IMG/VR virus record: IMGVR_UViG_3300042861_000451
Coordinates: 1 to 44,433 of that record
From: a virus
DNA length: 44,433 bases
Strand: one strand, 5' to 3'
Shown here: piece after piece, positions 29,059 through 40,600 of the stretch
Layout: every line of letters starts with the position of its first letter
Position numbering within the stretch: the stretch's first letter is position 1
The notes under the pieces: generated by a model
What the model saw: the letters and a program-made list of their open reading frames with translations, nothing else
Told to the model about the DNA's origin: nothing
The model's database searches: none
Made by a program: the position numbers and the translations under genes

Positions 29059-32000
29059 TTATCTTCTTGCCATTGCTTGTGCGTTACTGAATTTCTGGAT
29101 AGCCATTGCACCATCAAGAGAGCTACCTGTAAATCCTAGAAGTTTAGCAAGCTTAGCAGTTAATTTACTTCCACCTTTTTGTTGGAACCAGTAAGGACCA
29201 GTATCACGTGTATAGTATGCTTGATCATCATTCTTCATAATGTGAATGAAGTCATCTAAGATACCTGAATATGAATCCATTGTAGGTCCAAATGCAATTG
29301 ATTTAATGTCAAGTAGTTCAAGATAATTATCAAGTCCTACACCTGGTATAGGTATGAACTGCTCATTCTCTGCCTGTACTTGCATAAGTAGATTTAAAGT
29401 ATGTACATTCATAAACCCTGGAAGATTAAATGGTCTATTAGGATCATCTTCTACACCAAAGAAATCTAGTGGTCCTGACTGTGCGCGTAGCTTATCATAT
29501 CTGTCATCATCATCTGGATCCCAACCAAATAATAAAGATATTGCTATAGCAAAAGCAATTAAACCTACTATCTCTGCTGTTGTTCTCATGAATGCAGCTT
29601 TCTCTTCAGCAGTAGCATACTTAAGTGTAAAGTCACCTTCTCTAATTGTATTCTTTAGTACTTGAAGAGTTCTTATATAGTAACCCATATGTGCATCACC
29701 AAGACCAGGATTTAATCTAGGCTGAGGTGCCCATAATGGACCTTTGAATCCCCATCTGTTTACAAGCATAGGAGTAAAGTATCTACGTAAGTAACTAACA
29801 AATCTAAATAGTATGTAACGTTGAGCTTCAGGTTGATCAAATTCTGAATAAGCACCATTGAGTGCATTCATTACTTGTTGCATTTTATTTTTAAAATGAT
29901 TGAATTCTCTACCTAATTCAATGCTACCATCTTCTTTAGTTGTAAAGCCATACTTAGGATCTATACCTGACTTAAGTTGTATCTTCTTACTTTCATCTAG
30001 TTCAAAAGCTTCTATATAAGGAATCTTCTGTACAGTACCATCAGGCATAGTTCTATCTATAGTCTTATGATACATCATACCACCAAATGTCTGTAGTACA
30101 GCTTGTAGTTCTAACCACTTTCTTGTACTATATAACCATGTACCTTCAACAACATCTTTAGTACCAGTACGTGTCATAGATCTACCAAACTTTTCTTGAA
30201 ATCTACCTTGAGATGGATCAAAGATTTCTACTATCTGTTGTGTTAAACTTTTAGGACCTTTAGCATATAGGTTACCACCAAAGCTTAGATCACCCATAGC
30301 TTTAGTAGCCCACAGTTCTCCTTTACCAGCAGTAATTGGATTGATATAAGTACCAGCTGCTGATTCAATCATTGTTTGAAACTTAGCACCATAGTGGTTT
30401 TTAAGTGCAGAAGGAATGTTTAATGCAAAGAATTGGAATGATGCTCTAGAAAAGAGAGCTTTAGATACATTGTTTAGCCAAACAGAGTCAGCCCCTGCAC
30501 CTTTCATCTTAACACCTTCAAACTCGCGCTCTATAAATGCGTTGATGTTTTGTGCTCTAACACTTAATCCTTTCTTTTTCTTGTATGTTACAACTTGTCT
30601 ATTGATAAAGTTGCTTTTATTAATCTTTTCAAGATCAGCTGTATTGTTAGGGTCATTGACAATTTTCTGAATAGCTTTTGCTAATGGAGCAGTCTTAACT
30701 AATGCTTTTTGACGTTCAGCAGAATACATGTATCTCATCATACTTGTAACAATGTCCTTAGATACATCTTCTGAATCTAAATTATACAAACCTGAAATAG
30801 GTATTCTTGTTACTTCATCATCAAAAATATCAAGCTTTACCATGTTAACTTGATTATTATAATTGAATCCTGATTCTGCTTGATCTCTAGTTCCCTTAAA
30901 GAACTCCTTAACACCTTTAGCCCAAGATGTAATACCGTTCCATTTTTTATGTCCTAGCTCATCTATCTTAGTACTTTGAATTCTTTCTAATCCTAATCCT
31001 AGTACAGCTCCTTTTTCTTTTGTAAATCTTGGACTATCTAAGTAAAGCTTAGAATTATTATCAAGATTAGTTTGACTTTTTAAATGCCAGTCTTTTAATT
31101 TTTCAAGAATTTCAAAAAGCTTAGGATCTTTTTCCTTTATATCAAAGTAATCTTTGTTAATGTATCTATCATCAGCAGCACCATCTTCTAGTGTTTTAGG
31201 AAGCCAGTTACCTTTATTATCAATTGTTTTTCCTACAATCTGATCTGTTTTATAATCAAGCCTAACATCTTGACGATAAAATTTCATAGATGGTAAACCA
31301 GCAATAATATCAGTTACCTTTCCTTTAGCATCTTTAATTTCAGTCTGCTCATAGTCATTGGTATCTGATGGTCTTACTACTGACCATACAGATATACGTT
31401 TATATTTTGGTTCACCTTTAAACTCATCTTGTATATGATTCTTATCAAACCATCTTGTAAACTCTGCACTCTGTTTTTTTAAATCATCAATGACTTGTGG
31501 ATCTAAAAGATTTTGTGCTGTTGTTTCTGTAATGATTCTTGAACCTGTCATTTTATATAATAGATCAGTGTTCAAGTTTTGTAAAAAGTTGTTCACTATA
31601 TCTACATAATAACCTGTAGCATCTGTAGAAGACATGCTCTCAAGTTCTTGATATAAACCATCTAGTTCTGATCTTTGGAATTTAGACAGAGACCCTCTTT
31701 GCTTTTCAGCGTAGAGTGAATTTAATTCAGATTGCTCAGCAGCTGTTAGTGATCTTGAATCACGTATATTATATAGCTCAGTAAGACGTGCTTGCTGAAC
31801 ACCAGTAAGACCTGATAAATTCTTGTATTGTTTTTTTCTTAGAGCAATCTCTTCTTCAAGTTGTTTAACTTTAGCTATTGCTTCAGGAGTCATTTCTGAT
31901 GGATTAGGTTGTCCATCTTCATCTCTAAATCCTGATTTAATATCTATGATTGCTTGATGTAGAGGAGCCAAATCTATATTTTTTGCTGCTGTATCAGGGA

Positions 32001-34680
32001 GTGTATCCATGATTTCTTGAATGCGCGCAAATATTTCTTGACGTCTTGTATACCAGGATGGTTTTATAACAACACGTGTATTTCTTCTAATCCATTCATC
32101 TCTAAGAGTCTTGTACTCTAGGGAACCTTTATCATACTTACCAGCTATTTCATCTTCATAGTTAGATAAAATCTTCTGGAATACCCCTGGTCTTTCTTTC
32201 CACTCATAAAACTGACGTGATTGATCACGATATTCTCTTAGACGTTGAGCTATAAGATAATCATTGCCTTGTTTTAGTTCACCATATAAATCAGTTAATG
32301 AATGCAATTGTCTGTATTCACGCCATAAAGCGTCAATTTGATTTGCAATATCTAACTGATCACTTTCAGAAGTTGCAGTTGCATTTACCTTACGTATCTT
32401 TTCTATAATAGAATCACGCATATGTGATGCAACTACACCAATTGAATCTCTTTCTAAAAGTTGTTGTCTTTCATAGAATGCAGGTTTGTATTCTTGATGG
32501 AAGTATTTACGTAGAAACTCTTTACGTTTTGCAACAACATCTCTTAACTTAACTAATGATGCGTCTGTACCTGTTGTAGAGAATTCAGTCTCTGCAGCAT
32601 CTACTTCATCATTCATAAGTCTTAAGTCATGACGATAGTTCTTAAATGGATTTAAAAACGTCCATACTTTCTTCTTAACTTTCTTACCTTCCTCTTCTAT
32701 AAGGAGAGTATCTTCAAATAGAACCTTATCTCCTAGCTCAGCAATGTTACGGAAATTAAATCCATAATCTTTGATGAGACCCATTATATCATTGTTGAAG
32801 TCATTAAGCTTTGCTTGTGCATTAACCATAACTTCATTCATTCTATTCTTTACATATAATGCTAGACCTCCAACTATAGGATCGTTATTATACATATATC
32901 CTTCTAGGAATCCATTGAACCAGTTAGCATCACCTAGCTGACCTTTCATAAGGTCTTCTATTTTTTCAGGTGTTATTTCAAGTCCTTGTGCAGCACTGAC
33001 TCTTAAGTTTGCATACTCAAGCTTTTCAGCATTGGACATGTATTCTTTCTTTCTTACCTTCTCACGCAGCTCATTATATCTAGCATACTCAGCTTGTGGT
33101 AACCCATAGTATTCAGTATGCCATCTATCTATTACTCTTTGAGGAGCATTCTTACTTTTTAGGTTTTCAATTATTTCTGTATATCTTTCTTTTACATCTC
33201 TGCTTATAGGTTCAAACTCTGCATACAATGTATCTCTTGCACCATTAGCATATACCTCATCTGTAATCTTTTCTATCTTTTTAAAGTTAGCAGTAATAGC
33301 ACTAACTGTTTGAAAGATTTTTGAATTAGCAGGTACACCAGATCCAGGCTCATTAAATGCTTGCTCTACCTGAGATATGTATTTAACCCAATAGTCAGTA
33401 AGCTTTCTGTAATAAGAAATCTTTTGCAAGTTAGCTTGAGAATCACCATTCTTATAAAGATCTTCCATGTGTGCAAGTATCTTGCGAATAACAGTGTCAA
33501 TATTATAAATTGTACTTACCATACTACTAGCTTGTGATTCTAATAGCTCCATGGCTTGTATCTCATTGGTAATGATATTATCTATTTGATCTTTATGTTT
33601 TGATAAATCAGTCATAATAGTTTCCATATGTGGAACTCTATACTGATCTTTCAATATGCTTGCTAATTCTTTATACTTACCGTTATTTTTTAATTCGTTA
33701 AGTTGCTGAGCTGCAAGAACATAACCCTCTTTAATTAAAGCTTGTAATTCTGTTTTGTCAATGTTCTTCATATCTTTAATCTCATCTTCATAAGATGTAA
33801 GATATGCTACCACGTCTTCTTCAGTAATAAGTTCTGTATCAATTTTAAACTTATCATTTGTTAGCATAGTTGCTAGCTCATCTAGAGTAGTAGTTGGGTC
33901 AAGCTTAGATACTTCTATTTGTCCAAATGCGTTTCTAAATAATTTCTTAAGTGCATAAAGAATATCCTTAATAAATTTAGCAAAACCAGGAGATACTTCT
34001 TGCTTAAGAGCAGCTGCTTCTAATGCCTTTACAAGAACTTCTTCTTGAAACATTTGACCATTTAATTCTACAGCTGAAGTTTGTCTAAGCTCTTCAACTA
34101 TCTTTAATCCTTCAGGTGTGTTAACTAAATCATTATATAGTTTGTTAAATAAAGTAGAATTATCTACTTGTATTTGACGTACTAGTGGATGAGAGAATTC
34201 ATGAAGTACTGAATTAATTGAAAGTGATTCACCTACAAAAAATACTTTACCACCATAATAGAAAGCAGCTTGTCCTGACCATGGATTCTTAGTGTTTGCT
34301 GTTAATTCTGTAGCTCTTTCAGCTGGAATAATTTCAAAGTCAACTCCTAATCCAAGTGATAATTTTCTAGCAATCTCATAAGCTCTAGTTGTCTTGCTTT
34401 GCTGAACCATCTTTTCAGTCATTGCTGACATGTCATTTTCAGCTGCATGAAATAGAGATAAAGATGTTTCACTAACTACACCAGACATTAAACCTTCTGT
34501 ATGAGGTTGTTTTTTAGCAGTTTCTCTTGCTTCTACCCTCTTATTAATTTTATCTTGAACTTCTTCTGGAGTTCTAATTTGATATCCAGATTCAACATAA
34601 TCTTTATACGCCTCAAATCTACCTACTGTAGCTTCAAGGGCTTTCCATTCATCTAAATTAATATTAGGGCAAACACTCAT
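29059..34680 (-). CDS. giant virion/ejection protein with zincin motif, 1873 aa
   Basis: The 1873-aa protein carries a zincin motif HEFSH (160-164) in a FVGESLSINSVLHEFSH context, with Glu 213/214 (MFQEEVLVKALE) as a possible third metal ligand. Long charged helical stretches follow, likely coiled coils (about 290-1060). Near the end, about residues 1704-1719, lies a membrane segment (IVGLIAFAIAISLLFGW). By size and position next to the RNA polymerase, it fits the giant packaged proteins of crAss-like phages. The single base between its ATG and the upstream stop implies coupled translation. The peptidase could mature virion proteins or act in the host after entry. Function inferred. Confidence 0.75.
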   Translation of the reverse strand: MSVCPNINLDEWKALEATVGRFEAYKDYVESGYQIRTPEEVQDKINKRVEARETAKKQPHTEGLMSGVVSETSLSLFHAAENDMSAMTEKMVQQSKTTRAYEIARKLSLGLGVDFEIIPAERATELTANTKNPWSGQAAFYYGGKVFFVGESLSINSVLHEFSHPLVRQIQVDNSTLFNKLYNDLVNTPEGLKIVEELRQTSAVELNGQMFQEEVLVKALEAAALKQEVSPGFAKFIKDILYALKKLFRNAFGQIEVSKLDPTTTLDELATMLTNDKFKIDTELITEEDVVAYLTSYEDEIKDMKNIDKTELQALIKEGYVLAAQQLNELKNNGKYKELASILKDQYRVPHMETIMTDLSKHKDQIDNIITNEIQAMELLESQASSMVSTIYNIDTVIRKILAHMEDLYKNGDSQANLQKISYYRKLTDYWVKYISQVEQAFNEPGSGVPANSKIFQTVSAITANFKKIEKITDEVYANGARDTLYAEFEPISRDVKERYTEIIENLKSKNAPQRVIDRWHTEYYGLPQAEYARYNELREKVRKKEYMSNAEKLEYANLRVSAAQGLEITPEKIEDLMKGQLGDANWFNGFLEGYMYNNDPIVGGLALYVKNRMNEVMVNAQAKLNDFNNDIMGLIKDYGFNFRNIAELGDKVLFEDTLLIEEEGKKVKKKVWTFLNPFKNYRHDLRLMNDEVDAAETEFSTTGTDASLVKLRDVVAKRKEFLRKYFHQEYKPAFYERQQLLERDSIGVVASHMRDSIIEKIRKVNATATSESDQLDIANQIDALWREYRQLHSLTDLYGELKQGNDYLIAQRLREYRDQSRQFYEWKERPGVFQKILSNYEDEIAGKYDKGSLEYKTLRDEWIRRNTRVVIKPSWYTRRQEIFARIQEIMDTLPDTAAKNIDLAPLHQAIIDIKSGFRDEDGQPNPSEMTPEAIAKVKQLEEEIALRKKQYKNLSGLTGVQQARLTELYNIRDSRSLTAAEQSELNSLYAEKQRGSLSKFQRSELDGLYQELESMSSTDATGYYVDIVNNFLQNLNTDLLYKMTGSRIITETTAQNLLDPQVIDDLKKQSAEFTRWFDKNHIQDEFKGEPKYKRISVWSVVRPSDTNDYEQTEIKDAKGKVTDIIAGLPSMKFYRQDVRLDYKTDQIVGKTIDNKGNWLPKTLEDGAADDRYINKDYFDIKEKDPKLFEILEKLKDWHLKSQTNLDNNSKLYLDSPRFTKEKGAVLGLGLERIQSTKIDELGHKKWNGITSWAKGVKEFFKGTRDQAESGFNYNNQVNMVKLDIFDDEVTRIPISGLYNLDSEDVSKDIVTSMMRYMYSAERQKALVKTAPLAKAIQKIVNDPNNTADLEKINKSNFINRQVVTYKKKKGLSVRAQNINAFIEREFEGVKMKGAGADSVWLNNVSKALFSRASFQFFALNIPSALKNHYGAKFQTMIESAAGTYINPITAGKGELWATKAMGDLSFGGNLYAKGPKSLTQQIVEIFDPSQGRFQEKFGRSMTRTGTKDVVEGTWLYSTRKWLELQAVLQTFGGMMYHKTIDRTMPDGTVQKIPYIEAFELDESKKIQLKSGIDPKYGFTTKEDGSIELGREFNHFKNKMQQVMNALNGAYSEFDQPEAQRYILFRFVSYLRRYFTPMLVNRWGFKGPLWAPQPRLNPGLGDAHMGYYIRTLQVLKNTIREGDFTLKYATAEEKAAFMRTTAEIVGLIAFAIAISLLFGWDPDDDDRYDKLRAQSGPLDFFGVEDDPNRPFNLPGFMNVHTLNLLMQVQAENEQFIPIPGVGLDNYLELLDIKSIAFGPTMDSYSGILDDFIHIMKNDDQAYYTRDTGPYWFQQKGGSKLTAKLAKLLGFTGSSLDGAMAIQKFSNAQAMARR

Positions 34681-34681
34681 C

Positions 34682-37600
34682 TTATGCTATATTAAAACAT
34701 CTATTCATCATATCCATGTACTCTTGGTCACTAACAGGTTGTTTAACAACTCTGATAACTTCCTTGACACCTTCAGATTCAGTTACAAAGTTAGGATTAA
34801 TATAGCCAAATTCCTCAAGTAAACGTGTAGATAAATATCTAAATGTTTCAGGAGCTTGAGCTATTCCTATTTTTTTACCTTGTTCATCAAAGAACATCTT
34901 ACCAGTTTCATCATTAGCACCAATCATATACTGACCATAACCTGCTTTACTAAATACTGGCTTAAGTCCTGAATCATCACGCTTTTTAATAACAGCTTCT
35001 ATAGATGAATCAATCTGATATTTGATATAAGGATCAACAATTGGTGCACCAGTTTCTGCATCAACTCCATCTTTTATAAATTCTTGCATTGAACCACCAC
35101 CATATTTTAATCTAGTAAGGATGCCTATCTTATTTTGATAACCTGCATGATGAATAAATCTATCTCTAACATCTACATTACCTGTTGATTTTGGTAATGG
35201 TGTAGCTGATAAACGAGTTGCAGCTACAGATATACCTCCATCTTCAGCTTCATTATATACAAGGAAGAAGTTCTTCTCATCTACATTAAATGATTCCTCT
35301 TCTTCTTGTTCTCCTGTATACTGCTCTTGTAGAGGTTTAAAAGTAAGATCTGCCTCATCATATACATACAGCTCTGATTTAATGTAGTTTCCTTCTCCAG
35401 GTACTTTAACATCTACAACAGATCCTGGTCTAATAATTCCATTAATTGCCATTTGTGATGCATCCTGTAGAGAGTTAGCTATATAAGGAGCTTTTATTCT
35501 ATCTGATCTAAAGTCACCAATAACATTGTTTGAGCTTTTGTTAGGCAAGTACTTATTTAATTTTTCAATATAGCTAGCATCTATTTTACCATCAGAAAAA
35601 ATAATTACATTAGCATTCTTTACAACATTATCCGCATTAGTCCATTCAAGTTTAAGTCTGTACTTAGGCATATTACTGCTATACTCAAGTCTACCAGCAT
35701 TTTGAATAGTATCAAATCCTAGTGGTTCCATCTCAACAACTTCAGCAGTAACTACTCTTTGACCAGCATCAAAGGACATTGTATAAGCAACCTTGTCACC
35801 TACTTGTGTAGCTTTAATATCATAAGTTCCAGGCTCACCTTCTGATATGCTGTTTAGATATCTAAGTGTATCTTTAGATATATTAATTGAAGTAGTTACT
35901 AAATCAACAGATGCAATGTTACCTGTAGGAGTTTGCCATTGAGCTAAGCTACCATCAATCTTGTATTGAAAAATATGTGTCCCTTTTTGACCATCTTTTT
36001 TTGTAACCTCAACTTCAACAACTACTCTACCATTTTCAAAATACATCTTTTGAATAACACCATCTAGCTTAATAGCTTTCTTATTGAAGTTAGTAGTCAA
36101 GTTTACTTTATCTCCTATTCTAGCATAAGCCAAAACTGGAACACCTTCATCATTAATAAATTGAGGATCATATGGTCTACTAAATCCAAGTGATGACTTA
36201 TCTGTTTGAACAAATAATGCATTAGAAAGATCTGTTGTAGCATTTCCTTCCTTGTCAGTTTTGATCATATAGTTTTTACCACGAGCATCATATCTTTTAT
36301 TAGCAGCAACAAATGCATTCCAATAGTTATTCAAAGTGCTATAAACATTTGAAGCAGCTTCAGAAGATATTTTATTTATAAATTCATCACCTGCTTGTTT
36401 TGTCATTGTAAGTACCACGTTCTGATCTACTATACGTGTAATAGCAAATTTACCTGAGCCATTCATTCCAGACTGTAGGAATGCTACTATAGGTAGTTTT
36501 CTAAATACAGTAGCAATATCATTCAACTCATCTCTTGTAAGAGACGGCATAGCTTTGGCTAGCAATACTTCATTTGATAAAACTTGTACTTGTTCATAAT
36601 AAGAATCACGAGTTTGTTTATCACTAGGAGTATTTACATAAGCTAAGTTAACACGTGTCTTATCTGATGATTTAGCATTTTCTGAATCAGGAACTAGATT
36701 CGCTAATACAGAGAATGCTTGAGTAAGACCTTCATACTTTTTAATTCTAGCGATTTCATATGCATATGCTGTTTCATTATTAAACATAGCATACATGTTA
36801 TCAACATTCTGAAGAGCTTTATTTCTAATGTACATTTCAAAAGCTGCTTTCAATCTATACTTTTTCCACTCTGCTCTACCTTTAGAATCTAATTTAGTTT
36901 CACCTTCATTAATAAATTCTGATCTATCTACAGTATTAACAGTAGCTAGAAGTAATGATTTAAATTCTGGATCTTCTTGAAGTCTATTAAGATCTTTTTT
37001 ACTACCTGTACCAATGTATTGTGCTCTTATGTATTCACGTTCAAATACAAATTTCACATACTCACCAAATGTAGTAAAGGTTTCTGTAGATTGTACTGGA
37101 GATAAGCCAGCATCTGAATACACCCCACCTTTGTCAACAAATTCTTTGTTATTAAATTGTCTGTATAATGTATCATAATCAAAATACATTATTCCATCTT
37201 GCATTATAGCTCCCATCATTGGTAATGCTACAACTTTATTTAGTCTAACTTCTTCACCTCTGTAATACATAGGTCTATCATTAGCTTCTAGTAAAGCTTT
37301 AACATCCATTCCTAAATATGAATTCTGGAATATTGCTGGTACGAGCGATGACTTAAATCCTGACATTAAATCAACATCAGTTTTTAAATATGTACTAGAC
37401 TTAGCTTCATCTTTTGAAGCAAAATCCTTATCAATCATGTACTTATTAATAACAGGATTGTTATTCAATGGGAATAAATCTTTCCATATTTCTAATTGGA
37501 AAGGTTGTTGGTAGAAGCTTGCTAATACAGATGCATTAGCTGCTGTTTCATCAAGCAATCCTGTATCATTACCTTCAGAATCTTTAAGCGTAGGAATCAT

Positions 37601-40600
37601 TCTTTCAATTACCTGTGAAGGTAATCTCCAGTACTGTGTCTGTGAATTTTTAACATCGTCAGTTCTGCTACGTTTAATTTCTTGTAACTGAATGATTTTG
37701 TTTTGTGCTTCATATAGACTACCTGACTTAGCTGTATCAACGTTAGTTCTTAACTTAACATCTTTAAGAGCTGATTCCATATCAGTAATCTGAAGGAAGT
37801 GAAGTAGTACTGATTTTTGATAATCAGCTAATTCAGGATCAGAAAAGTCTACTTCGCTTCTTCTTTTATATTCACCATTTGCAAGAAACTCAGCCATAGG
37901 ATACTTATCATAAGTATAATCCAACTGACTTCTAAGATCATCTTCTGTAAACTCTTCATTTTCAGGAGTTGCTAAAACACTTTCTCTAGCAATTACTTTC
38001 TTAAGATTTCTTACTCTATCCGCGCTAGTCTTACCTTCTACTTTAATGCCTAATTTCTCAAGCATTATTTCTTTAGCTGCAAGAACTGCCTTATCTCTAG
38101 TTATTTTTTCTTCAGTTGTAGTAGCAGTATCATTAACTATAGATGCATATGTACTTTGTAACTTGTCTATTGTTTGCATATACTCAACAATAACAGGTTG
38201 ACTTACCATAAGTGCAGCATGTCTAACTGGTACACCAGCTTGAATTAAGAACAATAGAATAGGTCCCAATTTTTCATCACCACGTAAATAGAATATCCAT
38301 GGATCTTTAGCAATATCTACCCAACCATTCATTAACTGGTTAATGACGTCACCAATTTTGTGTTCTCCATTAACATCCATTAAGTGGCTAAAAGAAATTG
38401 CCTTGTCCTTATAAGCTTCACCTTGAAGATCTTTAACTTTAAGTTGATTATGTGGTAGATACAATGTTTGTCTTTCAAAATCTTCTACAAGCTTTTGATC
38501 TTCAGAAGTAAATTCTTTTCTTGCTGCGGTCCATGCTTGCTTTTCTTCTTTTGTTCTTGCATCTCCTTTAGCTTCTTTAATTTTATCTTGTTTATAAAAC
38601 TCTTTAGCATTGTCAAGCAATTTTTTTATATCATCAGATTCCATTCCTTTAAGAAGCTCTCTGTTGTTTGGTACTAAATACATACCTACTCTGTTGAATA
38701 GTTCATTGTATGTGTTGTCAATAGCACCAATACCTAAAGCTTTCTTACCATAGTTATTAGTCATCTGCTTGTAAAGGTTGTATCCTATTTCATAGATGCG
38801 ACTTGCTTGTATTCCTTTACCAGGAGCTTTTTCATCATTTGTAGATATTTGTGGATTATACTCACGATATAATCCTTTTAACTCATCTACTATAGGATCT
38901 AAGATATCTGTACCATTAGGACGTACTAAGTTTGAATAGTTAAGTACGTTACTTGATAAAGTATTCATTGCAAACAACACATCATTTTGTGCTGTCTTTT
39001 CTTGATCAGCTAAGATAAATTCCTCTAGAGTAAGTAATTCGCCTTCTTCTAAAGCCATTTCAATTACTGAAGATAGAACCTGTTCTTGTCCACCAAATAA
39101 TGTATAGTGTAACTCAAGTGCTCTTACCTTGTCTCTTTTACTTTGATATTGTGACGTTAAAGATTTTTCAGCATAAGCTTTTTTGTATTGCTCATATCTA
39201 GTAAAGTAATCAGCTTCTGTTAAAGGAGTATATAGACCTACTGTATGGGTAGTAACTCCATCTACTGTTTTAGTTGACATACCAATGTTAGGGAACATCA
39301 TTGTCAACTTATCAATATCAAAGTCACCTCCTGACTTAGCTACAATCTCTGCAGGAAGAATGATAATGTTACCTTCTTCTTTAGGAAGGAATTCATATAC
39401 TTCAGCAAATTCATCTGAGTTCATACCTTGAATAGGAATACGATCACCATGTGTAGTAATCATTTTTCTATTATCTCCTTTATCCAACCATGCATCATCT
39501 TTAATCAACATGTTTAGATTGTTTAAAGAAGCATTGTAGTCAAGCTCTTGTACAGGTTTACCATTTCTAGTAACTACCTTACCGTTTTCCATTGTGTCTT
39601 TGAAAACAGCAACGTCATCTAAATAAAGAAGCTTTTCAAAATCACCTTGCATGGAAATCTTGATCTTCATTGGTTTGATAAACTTACCTGTTGGATCTAT
39701 TGAATAATATGTTAATCCATTTGTACCATACTTTTGTAATATTTCTTTAGTAGGTAGTTTAAACTGAGGCTCTAGCATAGCGCTAGCCACTTGGATTAAT
39801 GGTTCACCATTTACAGTTTGTTTAATCAAAGATTTAACTACAAGAGCATTAAGTAATCTTTCAATCTTTTCAGATGCAAATGAATATGAAAGGTCATTTA
39901 AAAGTTTACCTTCTTTATCTACATCTAAGAAATCAATTTCATGTTCTGCCAACTCTTGTGTTGTTAGCTGACTCTTTACATAATTGATAAGGTTCTCTAC
40001 ATTACTTATTAGTTTACCATCTTTATCAAATCTAAGCTTAGCTTTCTTGATAAGTTGCGCCTTCTTAATAATAGTAAGCTTGTATACAGCCTTCTCATAT
40101 TCTAGTGCTTGGCGATAGTTTTTAGAATTGTCAAGTTTTTCATTTTCAGAAAGACTAAACCAGCTATCTATTCTATTTTCAATGCTTTCTCCTACTTTAT
40201 AATCTGTAGGAATACCATTTTCAAATAAGTCAACTTCAATCAACTTACGTATCTGTGTAGCAAACGTTACTTTACCTTTCCATTTAGGCTCTATATTTAA
40301 CTGATTCTTAAGATACTCTATGTTGATGATGTTCTTAGTAAATGGTACATCTGTTATATCACGATCAGAATTATAAACATCATCACTAATAGATGCAATG
40401 TTTAGTTTATCACTGTATCCTTTATCTGTTGATTTTACAACTTTACCATTTGCATCTACTCTTAGTGGTTTACCTTCTGAATCAAACTGTACAGAAGTAA
40501 GTGTACCAACCTTAGATCCTGATCTGAAAGTAACATAGTCCATACCTTCAGCCATCATCTTTTCATTTAACTTATTAAGTTTAGGGCTTATTTTAGTTAA

